NCBI RefSeq assembly: GCF_023517795.1
Contig: NZ_CP082928.1
Location: forward strand, 5,332,001-5,396,000
Origin: Pseudomonas fulva
GTDB taxonomy: Bacteria; Pseudomonadota; Gammaproteobacteria; Pseudomonadales; Pseudomonadaceae
Length of the DNA: 64,000 bases
Reading direction: 5' to 3'
Part shown: in pieces, positions 8,145 to 19,435 of the stretch
How the letters are laid out: every line of letters begins with the position of its first letter
Position numbering within the stretch: the stretch's first letter is position 1
Made by a program: the position numbers and the translations under genes
Notes under the pieces: model-generated
What the model was told of the DNA's origin: nothing
What the model saw: only the letters and a program-made list of their open reading frames with translations
Database searches by the model: none

Positions 8145-11100
8145 AGGGGCGTTTCCAGAGCGGCATCGGTGCGCACGCCACGCCAGCGGTTGACCCGGTG
8201 GCGCAGGCGGTCGAGATAGAGGTAGACCACAGGCGTGGTGTAAAGCGTGAGGATCTGGCTGAGTATCAGGCCACCGACGATGGTGATGCCCAGCGGCTGG
8301 CGCATTTCCGAGCCTTCGGCGCTGCCGAGCATCAGCGGCAAGGCGCCGAGCAGCGCCGCCAGGGTGGTCATCATGATCGGCCGGAAGCGCAGCAGGCAGG
8401 CACGGCGGATCGATTCGGCCGGGCTCAGGTGCTCGTGACGCTCGAGCTGCAGGGCCAGGTCGATCATCAGAATGGCGTTCTTCTTCACCACGCCGATCAG
8501 CAGGAACAGCCCCAGCAGCGAGATCAGGCTGAACTCGGTGTTGAGCAGCTGCAGCGCCAGGAGCGCACCGACACCCGCCGAGGGCAGCGTGGAGAGGATG
8601 GTCAGTGGGTGCACGTAGCTCTCGTAGAGCACGCCGAGCACGATGTACACCACCACCAGCGACATCAGGATCATCCACGGCTGGTTGTCCTGGGTCTTCT
8701 GGAACGCCGCGCCGGTGCCGCCCAGGGTGCCCTGCACCTCGGTGGGCAGCGCGATGCGCGCCACGGCCCGGTCGATGGCGCGGGTCGCCTGATCGAGGCT
8801 GACGCCTTCGGCCAGGGAAAAGCCGATGTTCTCCACGGCGAACTGGCCCTGGTGGCTGATGCGGTCATCTTCCAGGCTGTTTTCCCAGTGGGCGATGGCC
8901 GACAGCGGCACCCGCGCGCCGTCCGCGGTGATCAGCTGGATCTGCCTCAGGGCTTCGGGGCTCTGGGCGTAGCGCGGGTTGATTTCCATCACCACGCTGT
9001 ACTGGTTGAGGCTGTCGTAGATGGTGGAGATCTGCCGCTGGCTGAAGGCGTTGTTGAGCACACCGGTCACCAGGCTCATGTCCACGCCCAGACGCTTGGC
9101 CTCGTCGCGGTCGACCACCAGGCGGATCTGCGGCGCGCCGCCGTCTTCGGTGGCGTCGATGTCGGTCAGCTCGGGCAACGCGCGCAGCGCTTCGCGCACC
9201 TTGGGCAGCCATTCGCGCAGGGCGTCCAGATCACCGGACATCAGCATGTATTCGTTTTCCGAGCTGCGCCCCTGGCGGCCGCCGACCTGCAGGTCCTGGT
9301 CGGGCATCAGGAACATCCGCCCACCGGGAATCTTCGGCACCTCCTTGCGCAGACGGTCGATCACTTGCTGGGCCGACAGATCACGTTCGGCGATCGGTTT
9401 GAGGCGCACGATGATGATCGCGTTGTTGATGCCACTGCTGCCGCCGATGAAGCCCGCCACGCTTTCCACCGCCGGGTCGGCGAGGATCGCCCGGCGGTAG
9501 GCTTCCATCTTCGGCTGCATGACCTGGAACGACAGGCCGTTGTCGCCGCGAATGAAGCCCATCAGCTGGCCGGTGTCCTGCTGGGGCATGAAGGTCTTGG
9601 GCACGCTGACGAACAGGAACACGTTGAGGGCGATGGTGGCGAACAGGCTGATCAGCATCAGCAGCGAGTGACGCAGCGCCCAGTCCAGGCTGCGTTCGTA
9701 GCCGCGCACGATGCCCGCGCCGATACGCTCCAGCCGCCCCGGCTCGCGGGCTTCCTCTTTGGGCTCGGGCTTGAGCCAGCGGGCGCAGAGCATCGGCGTC
9801 AGCGTCAGCGATACCAGCAGGGAAATGACGATGGCCACCGCCAGGGTGATGGAGAATTCGCGGAACAGGCGTTCCACCAGCCCGCCCATGAACAGGATGG
9901 ACAGGAACACCGCCACCAGCGAGACGTTCATCGACAGCAGCGTGAACCCCACTTCGCGGGCGCCCTTGAAGGCAGCGGCCATCGGCGTCTCGCCCGCCTC
10001 GATATGCCGGGAAATGTTCTCCAGCACGACGATGGCATCGTCCACCACCAGCCCGGTGGCGATGATCAGCGCCATCAGCGACAGGTTGTTCAGCGAAAAG
10101 CCCAACAGGTACATGGCGGCGAACGAGCCGACCAGCGACACCGGCACCGCCAGGGCGGGAATCAGCGCCGCGCGCCAGCGGCGCAGGAAGGCGAACACCA
10201 CCAGAATCACCAGCACCACGGCGATCAGCAGTGTGTGTTCGGCCTCCTTGAGGGTGGCGCGGATCACTGGCGAGCGGTCCATGGCCACTTCCAGATTGGC
10301 GCTGGCCGGAATCACGCTGCGCAGCTCCGGCAGCAAGGCGCGGATACCGGCCACGGTCTCGATGATGTTCGCCCCGCTCTGCCGGTTCACCACCACCAGC
10401 ACGGCCTGCTTGTCGTTGTAGAAGCCGCTGTTGTAGCGGTCCTGCACACCGTCGCTGACCTGGGCGACATCGCCCAGGCGGATTGCCGCGCCGTCCTGGT
10501 AGCGGATGATCATCGGCACGTAATCGGCGGCCCGCTCCAGCTGGTCGCTAGCCTGCACCTGCCAGTGGCGCTCGGCGTCCTCCACCGCCCCCTTGGGGCG
10601 CTTGGCGTTGGCGGCGGCGATGGTCGCACGCACGTCGTCCAGGGCCACGCCATACTGGTCGAGCAGGCGCGGCTCCAGGGCCACGCGCACGGCCGGCAGC
10701 GAACTGCCGCCGATCTGCACCTCACCGACGCCGGTGACCTGGGACAGCTTCTGGCCGACGATGGTCGAGGCCACGTCGTACAGCTGGCCCTTGTCGAGCA
10801 CACTGGAGGTCAGCGACAGCACCATGATCGGCGCCTGGGATGGGTTGATCTTGCGGTACGTGGGCATGCTGCGCATGCCGCTGGGCAGCAGCTCGCGGGA
10901 GGCATTGATGGCCGCCTGCACCTCGCGGGCCGCGGCGTTGATGTCACGGTCCAGATCGAACTCGATCATGATCCGCGTGTTGCCCTGGCTGCTGTTGCTG
11001 TTCATCTGGCTGACGCCGGCGATGGCGCCCAGGGAACGCTCCAGCGGCGTGGCCACGGTAGCGGCCATCACCTGGGGGCTGGCACCGGGCAGGCTGGCCT

Positions 11101-11242
11101 GTACGGTGATCACCGGGAAATCCATGTTCGGCAGCGGCGCCACCGGCAGCAGGCCGAAGCTGACGCCGCCGAGCAGCATGATCGCCAGGCTCAGCAGCAG
11201 CGTGGCCACCGGGCGGCGGATAAAGGGTGCCGAAAGATTCAT
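8141..11242 (-). CDS. muxC: RND efflux pump inner-membrane subunit, MuxC/MdtC type
   Basis: Proton-driven RND transporter of 1033 residues, the usual size of the HAE1 family. It begins [20 protein letters not shown], the typical first transmembrane segment, and has [18 protein letters not shown] near residue 400 with the two adjacent aspartates of TM4 used for proton relay. [19 protein letters not shown] and [15 protein letters not shown] stretches mark TM10-TM11. Two periplasmic loops of about 300 residues are present. It overlaps muxB and opmB by four bases each. In MdtBC/MuxBC pumps the B and C subunits form a mixed trimer; here the two are clearly paralogous but far from identical. Confidence 0.94.
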   Translation of the reverse strand: MNLSAPFIRRPVATLLLSLAIMLLGGVSFGLLPVAPLPNMDFPVITVQASLPGASPQVMAATVATPLERSLGAIAGVSQMNSNSSQGNTRIMIEFDLDRDINAAAREVQAAINASRELLPSGMRSMPTYRKINPSQAPIMVLSLTSSVLDKGQLYDVASTIVGQKLSQVTGVGEVQIGGSSLPAVRVALEPRLLDQYGVALDDVRATIAAANAKRPKGAVEDAERHWQVQASDQLERAADYVPMIIRYQDGAAIRLGDVAQVSDGVQDRYNSGFYNDKQAVLVVVNRQSGANIIETVAGIRALLPELRSVIPASANLEVAMDRSPVIRATLKEAEHTLLIAVVLVILVVFAFLRRWRAALIPALAVPVSLVGSFAAMYLLGFSLNNLSLMALIIATGLVVDDAIVVLENISRHIEAGETPMAAAFKGAREVGFTLLSMNVSLVAVFLSILFMGGLVERLFREFSITLAVAIVISLLVSLTLTPMLCARWLKPEPKEEAREPGRLERIGAGIVRGYERSLDWALRHSLLMLISLFATIALNVFLFVSVPKTFMPQQDTGQLMGFIRGDNGLSFQVMQPKMEAYRRAILADPAVESVAGFIGGSSGINNAIIIVRLKPIAERDLSAQQVIDRLRKEVPKIPGGRMFLMPDQDLQVGGRQGRSSENEYMLMSGDLDALREWLPKVREALRALPELTDIDATEDGGAPQIRLVVDRDEAKRLGVDMSLVTGVLNNAFSQRQISTIYDSLNQYSVVMEINPRYAQSPEALRQIQLITADGARVPLSAIAHWENSLEDDRISHQGQFAVENIGFSLAEGVSLDQATRAIDRAVARIALPTEVQGTLGGTGAAFQKTQDNQPWMILMSLVVVYIVLGVLYESYVHPLTILSTLPSAGVGALLALQLLNTEFSLISLLGLFLLIGVVKKNAILMIDLALQLERHEHLSPAESIRRACLLRFRPIMMTTLAALLGALPLMLGSAEGSEMRQPLGITIVGGLILSQILTLYTTPVVYLYLDRLRHRVNRWRGVRTDAALETPL

Positions 11243-14200
11243 GCGCTCGGCACACCCGCCGCACTGCGGCCGCTGAAGCGCCGCGCCAGGCGGTCGAAGT
11301 ACAGGTAGATCACCGGGGTGGTGAACAGGGTGAGGATCTGGCTGAGCAGCAGCCCGCCGACCATCACCAGGCCCAGGGGCTGGCGCAGCTCGGCGCCGGA
11401 GCCTGAGGCGAGCATCAGTGGGATGGCGCCGAACAGCGCCGCCAGAGTGGTCATCAGGATCGGCCGGAAGCGCAGCAGCGCCGCCTGGTAGATCGCGTCA
11501 TGGGGCGTCATGCCCTGGTGGCGCTCGGCGTCGAGGGCGAAGTCGATCATCATGATGGCGTTCTTCTTGACGATGCCGATCAGCAGGATGATGCCGATGA
11601 TCGCGATCAGCCCCAGGTCGTTGCCGGTCAGCAACAGCGCCAGCAAGGCGCCGACACCCGCCGACGGCAAGGTCGAGAGGATGGTGATCGGGTGGATGTA
11701 ACTCTCGTAGAGCACGCCGAGCACGATGTACATGGTCACGACGGCGGCGAGGATCAGCAGCAGGGTCGAGGACAGCGAGGCGCGGAAGGCCTCGGCGGCG
11801 CCCTGGAAATTGATCTGCACGCTGACCGGCATGTCGATTTCCTGCTGCACCCGTTCGATCACCGCCACGGCGTCACCCAGGGCCACGCCGGGGCTGAGGT
11901 TGAACGACAGCGTGGCCGCCGGGAACTGGCCGATATGGTTGATCAGCAGGCTCGCCGCGCGCTCCTCGACCTGGGCCAGGGACGACAGCGGCACCTGGTC
12001 ACCGTCGGCGGTGGCCACGTGGATCTGGCGCAGCGCGGCTGGGCCGATGCTGCCGCCATTGGCGCTCTCCAGCACCACGCGGTACTGGCTGGCCTGGGTG
12101 TAGATGGTGGAGATCTGCCGCTGGCCGAAGGCGTCGTACAGCGCATCGTCGATATTGGCGACGCTCACCCCCAGGCGCCCGGCCATGTCGCGGTCGATGT
12201 TCAGGTACACCTGCAGGCCGCGGCTCTGCAGATCGCTGGTCACGTCGCTGAGTTCGGGCTGCTGACGCAGCGCCTCGACCAGCTTGGCCGACCAGGTTTC
12301 CAGCAGGGCCGGGTCCGGCGACTCCAGGCTGAACTGGAACTGGGTACGGCTGACCCGGTCCTCGATGGAGAGGTCCTGCACCGGCTGCATGAACAGTTCG
12401 ATACCGGCGAGCTTGCCCAGCTCCGGGCGCAACCGCTCGATCACCTGGGCGGCGCTGACGTCACGCTCGGCATGGGGCTTGAGGTTGATCAGCATGCGCC
12501 CGCTGTTTAGGGTCGGGTTGTCGCCGTCGACGCCAATGTAGGACGACAGGCTGGCCACCGCCGGATCCCTGAGGATCACGTCGGCCAGGCGCTGCTGGCG
12601 CTCGCTCATGGCGCTGAAGGAAATCGACTGCGGCGCCTCGGAAATGCCCTGGATCACCCCGGTGTCCTGCACCGGAAAGAAGCCCTTGGGCACCGCCAGG
12701 TACAGCACCACGGTCAGGGCCATGGTACCGATGGCCACCAGCAGGGTCAGTGGCTGATGGCGCAGCACCCAGCGCAGGCCCACCGCATAGCGCTCGATCA
12801 TGCCGTCGATAAAGGCGCCGGCGCTGCGGTAGAAACGCCCCTGCTCGGCTTCCGGCTCGTGCCTGAGCAGGCGCGCGCACATCATCGGCGTGAGGGTCAG
12901 GGAGATCACCAGGGAAATCAGGATGGCCACCGCCAGGGTGATGGCGAACTCGCGGAACAGCCGCCCGACCACATCGGCCATGAACAGCAGCGGGATCAGC
13001 ACGGCGATCAGCGACAGGGTCAGCGACACCAGGGTGAAGCCGATCTGCCTGGCGCCCTTGAGCGCGGCGTTGAGCGGCGTCTCGCCGTCTTCCAGGTGGC
13101 GGGCGATGTTCTCCAGCATGACGATGGCATCGTCGACCACGAAGCCGGTGGCGATGGTCAGTGCCATCAGCGTCAGGTTGTTGACCGTGAAGCCGGCCAG
13201 GTACATGACGCCAAAGGTGCCGATCAGCGACAGCGGCACCACCACCGACGGGATCAGGGTGGCCGACACCTTGCGCAGGAACAGGAAGGTCACCATCACC
13301 ACCAGGGCGATGGCCAGCATCAGCTCGTGCTGCACGTCGCGCACCGCCGCGCGGATGGTCTGGGTGCGGTCGGTGAGCACCGTCACCTCGACGCTGGCCG
13401 GCAGGCCCTGGGTCAGGTTGGGCAGCAGGGCCTGGATGCGGTCGACCACGTCGATCACGTTGGCGCCCGGTTGGCGCTGCACGTTGACCAGCACCGCGCT
13501 GTTCTGGTTGGCCCAGGCGGCCAGGCGCTGGTTCTCGGCACCGTCGACGATGTCCGCCACGTCGCGCAGGCGCAGGGCCGCGCCATTGGCATAGGTGAGG
13601 ATCAGGTCGCGGTATTCGTCGGCCGAACGCAGCTGGTCGTTGGCGTCGAGCTGGGCCACCCGCGTCGGGCCGTCGAAATTGCCCTTGGGCTGGTTGACGT
13701 TGCTGGCGTTGATCAGCGTGCGCACGTCGGCGAGGTTCAGGCCGTAGGCCGCCAGGGCCTCGGGGTTGACGCGGATGCGCACCGCCGGGCGCTGGCCGCC
13801 GGCCAGGGATACCAGGCCGACCCCGGTGGTCTGCGCCAGCTTCTGGGCCAGGCGGGTGTCGACCAGGTCATTAACCTGGGGCAGCGGCAATTCCCTGGAG
13901 GTCACCGCCAGGGTCAGCACCGGGGTGTCCGCCGGGTTGACCTTGCTGTACACCGGCGGTGCCGGCAGGTCGTTGGGCAACAGGTTGGTGGCGCCATTGA
14001 TGGCGGCCTGCACCTCCTGCTCGGCGACATCCAGCTGCACCTCGAGGCTGAAGCGCAAGGTGATCACCGAGGCGCCACCGGAGCTGGTCGACGACATCTG
14101 CTGCAGGCCGGCCATCTGCCCGAACTGGCGCTCCAGCGGCGCGGTCACCGCGCTGGTCATCACGTCGGGGCTGGCGCCCGGATAGAGGGTCATCACCCGG

Positions 14201-14334
14201 ATGGTCGGGTAATCCACCTCGGGCAGCGCCGACACCGGCAACAACCGGTAGGCGATCACGCCACTGAGGAAGATCGCCAGCATGATCAGCGTGGTGGCGA
14301 CCGGTCGCAGGATGAACAGGCGCGAGACGTTCAT
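11239..14334 (-). CDS. muxB: RND efflux pump inner-membrane subunit, MuxB/MdtB type
   Basis: The 1031-residue partner of muxC. It begins [20 protein letters not shown], carries [20 protein letters not shown] with the TM4 double aspartate near residue 400, and [20 protein letters not shown] near residue 930. The two large periplasmic loops and twelve predicted membrane segments are as expected. Four-base overlaps with muxA before and muxC after make an operon muxA-muxB-muxC-opmB. Having two different RND proteins in one operon is known from MdtABC and MuxABC-OpmB; substrates in those systems include novobiocin, aztreonam and macrolides, but substrates here cannot be read from sequence. Confidence 0.94.
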   Translation of the reverse strand: MNVSRLFILRPVATTLIMLAIFLSGVIAYRLLPVSALPEVDYPTIRVMTLYPGASPDVMTSAVTAPLERQFGQMAGLQQMSSTSSGGASVITLRFSLEVQLDVAEQEVQAAINGATNLLPNDLPAPPVYSKVNPADTPVLTLAVTSRELPLPQVNDLVDTRLAQKLAQTTGVGLVSLAGGQRPAVRIRVNPEALAAYGLNLADVRTLINASNVNQPKGNFDGPTRVAQLDANDQLRSADEYRDLILTYANGAALRLRDVADIVDGAENQRLAAWANQNSAVLVNVQRQPGANVIDVVDRIQALLPNLTQGLPASVEVTVLTDRTQTIRAAVRDVQHELMLAIALVVMVTFLFLRKVSATLIPSVVVPLSLIGTFGVMYLAGFTVNNLTLMALTIATGFVVDDAIVMLENIARHLEDGETPLNAALKGARQIGFTLVSLTLSLIAVLIPLLFMADVVGRLFREFAITLAVAILISLVISLTLTPMMCARLLRHEPEAEQGRFYRSAGAFIDGMIERYAVGLRWVLRHQPLTLLVAIGTMALTVVLYLAVPKGFFPVQDTGVIQGISEAPQSISFSAMSERQQRLADVILRDPAVASLSSYIGVDGDNPTLNSGRMLINLKPHAERDVSAAQVIERLRPELGKLAGIELFMQPVQDLSIEDRVSRTQFQFSLESPDPALLETWSAKLVEALRQQPELSDVTSDLQSRGLQVYLNIDRDMAGRLGVSVANIDDALYDAFGQRQISTIYTQASQYRVVLESANGGSIGPAALRQIHVATADGDQVPLSSLAQVEERAASLLINHIGQFPAATLSFNLSPGVALGDAVAVIERVQQEIDMPVSVQINFQGAAEAFRASLSSTLLLILAAVVTMYIVLGVLYESYIHPITILSTLPSAGVGALLALLLTGNDLGLIAIIGIILLIGIVKKNAIMMIDFALDAERHQGMTPHDAIYQAALLRFRPILMTTLAALFGAIPLMLASGSGAELRQPLGLVMVGGLLLSQILTLFTTPVIYLYFDRLARRFSGRSAAGVPSA

Positions 14335-15545
14335 GAAGCGCTACGCACCCGCGGGGCGGCTTCCCCGGTAGCGGGCGGCTCGCTGGTGCCCTCGCCGATC
14401 ACTTCCACCTTGTTGCCTTCGCGCAGGCGGTCGGTGCCTTCGACCACGACCCGCTCGTCCGCCGCGACACCCTCCTCGATCACCGTGAACTCGCCATCAC
14501 TGGGGCCGACCTTGATCTGGCGTACCTGAACCTTGTCTTCGCCATCGATCACGTAGGCGAAGGTGCCGCTGGCGCCGAATTGCACGGCGGCCACCGGCAC
14601 CACCAGGGCGTCGTTGCGCACCGAGACCTGTAGCCGGGCATTGACGAACTGGTTGGGGAACAGCATCTCGTCGGCATTCTCGAAGCGCGCCTTGAGCTTG
14701 ACCGTGCCGGTGGCGGTATCGATCTGGTTATCCAGGCTCTCCAGCACACCCTCGGCCAACTGCTGCTTCTCGCTGCGATCCCAGGCCTGCACCACCAGCT
14801 TGCGGTCGCTGCGAACCTGCTTCAGCACGGCGGACAGCTCGCCTTCGGGCAGGGTGAACACCACCGAGATCGGCAGCGTCTGGGTGATGACCACGATGGG
14901 GTCGGTATCGCCGGAGGCGACCAGGTTGCCCAGGTCGACCTGGCGAATGCCCAGGCGGCCATCGATGGGCGCGCGTACCCTGGTGAAGTCCAGGTTCAGC
15001 TTGGCTTCGGCCACGGCAGCCTGGTTGTTCTGCAGCGTGCCGCGGTACTGGTTGACCAGAGCTTCCTGGGTGTCCAGGGTCTGGCGGGCGATGGAGTCTT
15101 CCTTGAACAGGCCGCGATACAGCGCCAGGTCCTTTTCGGCGGCGCGCAGCTGGGCCTGGTTTTCGGCCAGGGTGCCCTGGGCCTGCTGCAGGGCGATCTG
15201 GTAGGGCCGCGGGTCGATCTGCACCAGCACGTCGCCGGCCTTGACCGGCTGGCCGTCCTTGAACAGCACCTCCGTCAGCTGACCATCGACGCGGGCGCGA
15301 ACATTGGCGGTGTTGTAGGCGGTGACCGTACCCAGGGCCTTGAGCACGATGGGGAAGTCGCGGGATTCGACCTGGGCGATGCGCACCGGCACGTTGTCGA
15401 AACCCCAGCCGGATTCGCCCCGGGGCTCGGCCTTGCTGGGCCAGAACCACCAGATCAGCACGATGACCAACGCCAGCAAGAGCAGACCGATGAACCACTG
15501 ACGTTTCGAGGATGGGGTGCTGGGCGTTGTGTTTACTTCGGACAT
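14331..15545 (-). CDS. muxA: RND efflux periplasmic adaptor, MuxA/MdtA type
   Basis: Membrane-fusion protein of 404 residues linking the RND pumps to the outer-membrane channel. A single N-terminal membrane segment (about residues 15-32, [18 protein letters not shown]) is followed by the lipoyl half-motifs ([21 protein letters not shown] near 80 and [18 protein letters not shown] near 185), a helical hairpin between them and a beta-barrel domain. MSEVNTTPS at 15545 is chosen over the upstream ATG at 15596, which adds 17 residues without hydrophobic or conserved content. It is the first gene of the efflux operon; no linked regulator was seen. Confidence 0.92.
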   Translation of the reverse strand: MSEVNTTPSTPSSKRQWFIGLLLLALVIVLIWWFWPSKAEPRGESGWGFDNVPVRIAQVESRDFPIVLKALGTVTAYNTANVRARVDGQLTEVLFKDGQPVKAGDVLVQIDPRPYQIALQQAQGTLAENQAQLRAAEKDLALYRGLFKEDSIARQTLDTQEALVNQYRGTLQNNQAAVAEAKLNLDFTRVRAPIDGRLGIRQVDLGNLVASGDTDPIVVITQTLPISVVFTLPEGELSAVLKQVRSDRKLVVQAWDRSEKQQLAEGVLESLDNQIDTATGTVKLKARFENADEMLFPNQFVNARLQVSVRNDALVVPVAAVQFGASGTFAYVIDGEDKVQVRQIKVGPSDGEFTVIEEGVAADERVVVEGTDRLREGNKVEVIGEGTSEPPATGEAAPRVRSAS

Positions 15546-15877
15546 GAGCCAGATCGCTTCCTGTGAGGAGCGTGAACGATAAGCACTCCTCGGCATGAAG
15601 CAAAGCCTCTTTACCGGCTATTTACCTCCGCAACCGGTTTAAAGCGAAAAAACATCACGACGTACGCAATCCGCATCTCTATTTCGGGCATGCCAGGCCG
15701 CTGCGCATGTAGTGCCTGGTAATAATTGGGGCTCAGAACCTGGTCACGATCTTGATGCGCCTGAAGCGGCAACTACATGGCAGAAGCAGCCGTCACTGAT
15801 CCATTGTGGTAACGGCCGCTTTCGCCACTTAGCTGCCAAAGTCGACGAACCTGGTCTCAAGGATCATGAAGAGCTTA
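15546..15877. other. Intergenic region with no recognised gene
   Basis: About 330 bases separate the divergent-from-right start of muxA and the 3' end of the lactonase gene. The part next to muxA (15560-15690) is AT-richer and probably holds its promoter, but no convincing -35/-10 pair was found. The part from 15700 to 15877 has short open frames with no recognisable protein. The decamer GAACCTGGTC occurs twice as a direct repeat (15736-15745 and 15847-15856), which may mark a small insertion or a decayed element. Confidence 0.4.
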
Positions 15878-16765
15878 TTAGAGAACCACCTGATGTTCAG
15901 CCTGCCCCTGAGCCGGTACGTCAGTGGCGAACAGCTTGCCGGCATGGGGTTCGGCGGCGAGCTGGCCATCCTCCAGGCCATCACGCGCCGAGGTGGCGAA
16001 CAGCGTCGACAGATCGGGCCCGCCGAATGCCGGACACGATATCTGCGAGGCGGGAAACGCCACGGCCTGCAGGAACTGGCCATTGCTGTCGTAACAGGCC
16101 ACCCGCGAAGCCCCCCACTGCGCGCTCCACAGCCGACCCTGGGTGTCCACCACGGCACCATCGGGATTCAGGTTGGCCACGCGAGCGTCGATGAAGGGTT
16201 GCGCCTCGCCGCTCGGCCAGCCGTGCAATTCGTCCAGCGGCTGGCGCCAGATCTGCTGACGGGCCGTGTCGGCGAAATAGGCGAAGCGCCGATCCGGCGA
16301 AAAACAGATGGCGTTGGTGATGGTGATGTCGGCGAACAGCCGGCGCACTTCGCCTCGATAATAGCGGTAGATGGCGCCCGCCTTAGGCTGGGCCTCGAGG
16401 CCCATGGTGCCGATCCAGAAGCCGCCCCAGGGGTCGGCACGGCCATCATTGGAACGGGTCAGCGGATTGTCCGCCTCCAGGGCGCAGATCGGCTCGCGCG
16501 CGCCGCTGCGCAAATCGAAGATCGACAAGGCACTTTCACTGGCCATCAGCAGGCGATCACCGTCGACCCAGCCGGCCGCAGAGGCGCGCTCGTCGAGCGT
16601 CCATTCCACGGGCTGACCGTCGTGCTGGCTGAGCAGGCGCCGGCCAAGGATATCGAACCAGAACAGCTGCTCGCGCTGCGGGTGCCAGAACACGCCCTCG
16701 CCCAGGGTGCAGGCTCGTGGATCGGCGATACGCGCGGCGGTGCTGCCGTGGGGATTCGCAGCCAT
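15878..16765 (-). CDS. SMP-30/gluconolactonase family sugar lactonase
   Basis: Calcium-dependent beta-propeller lactonase expected to open the aldonolactone made by the sugar dehydrogenase. The 295-residue protein has LGEGVFWHP with the metal-ligand glutamate near residue 23, the SNDGRADPWGGFWIGTMG stretch with metal-ligand Asn/Asp near residue 107-112, and NAICFSPD and NPDGAVVDTQGRLWSA near residues 152 and 200, all family signatures. It starts 2 bases after the dgoK stop and is last in the operon. Family members act on glucono-, galactono-, arabinono- and xylonolactones; the exact one cannot be told from sequence. Confidence 0.9.
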   Translation of the reverse strand: MAANPHGSTAARIADPRACTLGEGVFWHPQREQLFWFDILGRRLLSQHDGQPVEWTLDERASAAGWVDGDRLLMASESALSIFDLRSGAREPICALEADNPLTRSNDGRADPWGGFWIGTMGLEAQPKAGAIYRYYRGEVRRLFADITITNAICFSPDRRFAYFADTARQQIWRQPLDELHGWPSGEAQPFIDARVANLNPDGAVVDTQGRLWSAQWGASRVACYDSNGQFLQAVAFPASQISCPAFGGPDLSTLFATSARDGLEDGQLAAEPHAGKLFATDVPAQGQAEHQVVL

Positions 16766-16767
16766 GT

Positions 16768-17673
16768 CTAGATGCCTCCTCGAATGTGCTGGTAGGCGGC
16801 CGCCAGGCCGGCCAGGGTGACCTGTTCGGCGCCTAGGGTCCGGGCCGAGATGCTCAGGGTCGCCAGTGCAAGGCGATAGCGCTCTGCCGCTTCGCCATCA
16901 CCGATTACACAGACCGGCAGGCCCTGCCAGCGTTCAGGCAATCCCGTCAGCTCCTGGCCGATCAGCAATCCCGACAGGCGTGCCCAGGCCGCAGTCGGGG
17001 CCAGGCCCTCGAGCAGGCCTTCGGCACGCAGGCCGAACAAGGCGCCCAGCAGCGGGCGCTCGGCGGCGGCGCGCAGGCCCTCTTCGAAGGCCGGCAGATC
17101 CAGTGGCCCGTCACCCTGCATGCCATGGCGCAGCACCGACTGGCCGCTGAGCAGCGCGAACAGCTCGCCGGTCATGAACGTCTGGAAGCCCAGCACCTGG
17201 CCCTCGCACACCTCGGCCCACTTGCTGTGGGTACCGGGCAGGCAGACCAGACCCTGGTAATCCGGCTGCACAGCCAGCAGGCCGGCGAGTTGGGTTTCTT
17301 CACCGCGCAGCACGTCGGCCGGCGCTCGCTGGCAGAGCCCGGGGATGATCGACACGCGCATCCGCGTATCGCTCACTTGTGGCCTGATCACCCGCGTCAT
17401 GGCCTGGGGTGCACAGGGCACCTCGGCATAGGGCGCTTCACGCCAGCCCTGGCGCGCACCGACCATGCCGCAGGCGACCACCTCGGTGACGCGCCGGGCA
17501 TCCAGCCAGCCGTCGATCAGTTCGAGCAACGCGCCTTCGAACTGATCCACCGCCAGGCTGCCCATGCCCCGAGCCGAGGCGGCGTGCTGCAACACCTCGC
17601 CGCCGGCCGACAGCGCCCAGGCACGCAATTGCGTGGTGCCCCAGTCGACGGCGATCCAGCTGACCTCGCTCAT
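16768..17673 (-). CDS. dgoK: 2-dehydro-3-deoxygalactonokinase
   Basis: Phosphorylates 2-keto-3-deoxygalactonate (KDGal) at C6 with ATP, a step of the De Ley-Doudoroff galactose pathway. The 301-residue product starts MSEVSWIAVDWGTTQLRAW; VDWGTT is the phosphate-1 motif of this family. ACGMVGARQGWREAPYAEVP and CLPGTHSKWAEV are typical DgoK motifs. The longer frame to 17856 is rejected because it would run deep into the dehydratase gene. The gene follows the dehydratase by 16 bases. No matching KDPGal aldolase (dgoA) is seen nearby. Confidence 0.92.
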   Translation of the reverse strand: MSEVSWIAVDWGTTQLRAWALSAGGEVLQHAASARGMGSLAVDQFEGALLELIDGWLDARRVTEVVACGMVGARQGWREAPYAEVPCAPQAMTRVIRPQVSDTRMRVSIIPGLCQRAPADVLRGEETQLAGLLAVQPDYQGLVCLPGTHSKWAEVCEGQVLGFQTFMTGELFALLSGQSVLRHGMQGDGPLDLPAFEEGLRAAAERPLLGALFGLRAEGLLEGLAPTAAWARLSGLLIGQELTGLPERWQGLPVCVIGDGEAAERYRLALATLSISARTLGAEQVTLAGLAAAYQHIRGGI

Positions 17674-17689
17674 GTGTCGCCCTCTCCGC

Positions 17690-19435
17690 TCAATGACTGT
17701 CCTTGGGAATACCGGCACCGCGGCAACCCTTGAGGAAGTCGAAGTCCGCCCCACTGTCGGCGCCCTCGACGTGGTCGTGGAACAGCTTGATATAGCCACT
17801 GGTGGGCGGCTCGACGGTGGGCTGCCACTCGGCCAGGCGCTGGCGCAGCTCTTCATCGGGAATATCCAGGTGGATACGCCGCGCCTCCACGTCGAGCTCG
17901 ATCATGTCGCCATCGCGCACCACCGCCAGCGGGCCGCCAGCCGCGGCTTCCGGCGTGGTGTGCAGCACCACGGTGCCGTAGGCGGTGCCGGACATGCGCG
18001 CATCGGAAATGCGCACCATGTCGGTGATGCCCTTGCGCAGCACCTTCGGCGGCAGGCCCATGTTGCCGACCTCGGCCATACCCGGATAACCGCGTGGGCC
18101 ACAGTTCTTCAGCACCATTACGCAGTGTTCGTCGATATCCAGACTCTCGTCGTTGATCTTCGCCTTGTAGTCGTCGATGTCCTCGAACACCACGGCGCGA
18201 CCACGGTGCTGCATCAGGTGCGGGGACGCTGCCGAGGGTTTGAGCACGGCGCCGCGGGGCGCCAGGTTGCCGCGCAGCACGGCGATGCCGCCCTTGGCGG
18301 TGAGCGCCTGGTCCACCGGGCGGATGACGTCCTCGTTCCAGTTGCGAACGCCCTTGACCTCCTCCCAGATGGTTTCCCCGGAAACGGTCAGCGCGCCCTT
18401 GTGCAGCTTGCCGCCCTCGCCGAGCATGCGAATCACCACCGGCAGGCCACCGGCGTAGAAGAACTCCTCCATCAGGTATTTGCCCGAGGGCATCAGGTTG
18501 ACGATGGTCGGGATGTCCTGGCCGAGGCGGTCCCAGTCATCCAGGGTCAGGTCGACGCCGACGCGGCCGGCGATGGCCAGCAGGTGGATCACCGCGTTGG
18601 TCGAACCGCCGATGCTGCCGTTGACGCGGATGGCGTTCTCGAAGGCCAGACGGGTCATGATGTCGGAGGGTTTCAGATCGTCCTTGACCATCTGCACGAT
18701 GCGCCGCCCGGTCAGGTGCGCCATCACCCGGCGGCGGCTGTCCACCGCCGGAATCGCCGCGTTGCCGGACAGCGCCATGCCCAGCGCCTCGGCCATGCTG
18801 GCCATGGTGCTGGCGGTGCCCATGGTGTTGCACGAGCCGGGCGAGCGGGACATCGACTGCTCGGCCTCGAGAAAGTCCTCGCGGCTCATCTTGCCGGCCT
18901 TGATATCTTCGGACATCTGCCACAGCGCGGTGCCCGAGCCGACCCGCTCACCCCGGAACCAGCCGTTGAGCATCGGCCCGCCGGACACCACGATGGCCGG
19001 AATGTCGACGCTGGCGGCGCCCATCAGCAGCGCCGGGGTGGTCTTGTCGCAACCGGCCAGCAACACCACGCCGTCCAGCGGGTTGGCGCGCAGCGCCTCC
19101 TCGACGTCCATCGCCGCCAGGTTGCGGTACATCATCGCGGTCGGGCGCAGCGAGCTTTCACCGGCCGAGAACACCGGGAACTCCAGCGGCAGCCCGCCGG
19201 CTTCGTAGATACCGTGCTTGACCCGTTCGGCCAGATCCCGCAGGTGGGCGTTGCAGGGCGTGAGCTGCGACCAGGTGTTGCAGATGCCGATCACCGGACG
19301 GCCGTCGAACAGGTCGGCCGGCAGGCCCTGGTTCTTCATCCAGCTGCGGTGATAGATATGGTCCCGCGAGTTGCCGCCGAACCATTCGGTGGAGCGCAGC
19401 TTGCGCGGCCAGACTGCCGGTTTGAAGGTGCTCAT
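17690..19435 (-). CDS. IlvD/Edd-family sugar-acid dehydratase (arabinonate/galactonate type)
   Basis: Iron-sulfur dehydratase that turns an aldonate into its 2-keto-3-deoxy form. The 581-residue protein has the three cluster cysteines in ICNTWS, AGCDKTTPALLMG and GSCNTMGTAS, the Mg-binding SDARMSGTAYGTVVLH segment and NGSIGGSTNAVIHL. N-terminal AVWPRKLRSTEWFGGNSRDHIYHRSW-like sequence (here seen in residues about 8-33) is the signature of the sugar-acid branch (arabinonate, xylonate, fuconate, galactonate dehydratases) and not of IlvD or Edd proper. ATG at 19435 is used; a TTG six bases upstream is also in frame. The start overlaps the SDR stop by four bases (ATGA). The linked KDGal kinase favours galactonate; L-arabinonate remains possible. 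Confidence 0.88.
   Translation of the reverse strand: MSTFKPAVWPRKLRSTEWFGGNSRDHIYHRSWMKNQGLPADLFDGRPVIGICNTWSQLTPCNAHLRDLAERVKHGIYEAGGLPLEFPVFSAGESSLRPTAMMYRNLAAMDVEEALRANPLDGVVLLAGCDKTTPALLMGAASVDIPAIVVSGGPMLNGWFRGERVGSGTALWQMSEDIKAGKMSREDFLEAEQSMSRSPGSCNTMGTASTMASMAEALGMALSGNAAIPAVDSRRRVMAHLTGRRIVQMVKDDLKPSDIMTRLAFENAIRVNGSIGGSTNAVIHLLAIAGRVGVDLTLDDWDRLGQDIPTIVNLMPSGKYLMEEFFYAGGLPVVIRMLGEGGKLHKGALTVSGETIWEEVKGVRNWNEDVIRPVDQALTAKGGIAVLRGNLAPRGAVLKPSAASPHLMQHRGRAVVFEDIDDYKAKINDESLDIDEHCVMVLKNCGPRGYPGMAEVGNMGLPPKVLRKGITDMVRISDARMSGTAYGTVVLHTTPEAAAGGPLAVVRDGDMIELDVEARRIHLDIPDEELRQRLAEWQPTVEPPTSGYIKLFHDHVEGADSGADFDFLKGCRGAGIPKDSH

Noticed and set aside
8198..11308. 1036-codon open frame opposite muxC
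   Set aside because: It is the mirror of a clear RND gene in GC-rich DNA; its translation is His/Gln/Arg/Gly-rich without domains. The same holds for the long antisense frames at 12757-14529, 17564-19726, 27989-30613, 46299-48989, 52185-54548 and 54648-56507.
15712..16194. 160-codon plus-strand frame beginning MPGNNWGSEPGHD
   Set aside because: Two thirds lies antisense to the lactonase gene and the remainder has no recognisable protein family; may be chance or a decayed element.
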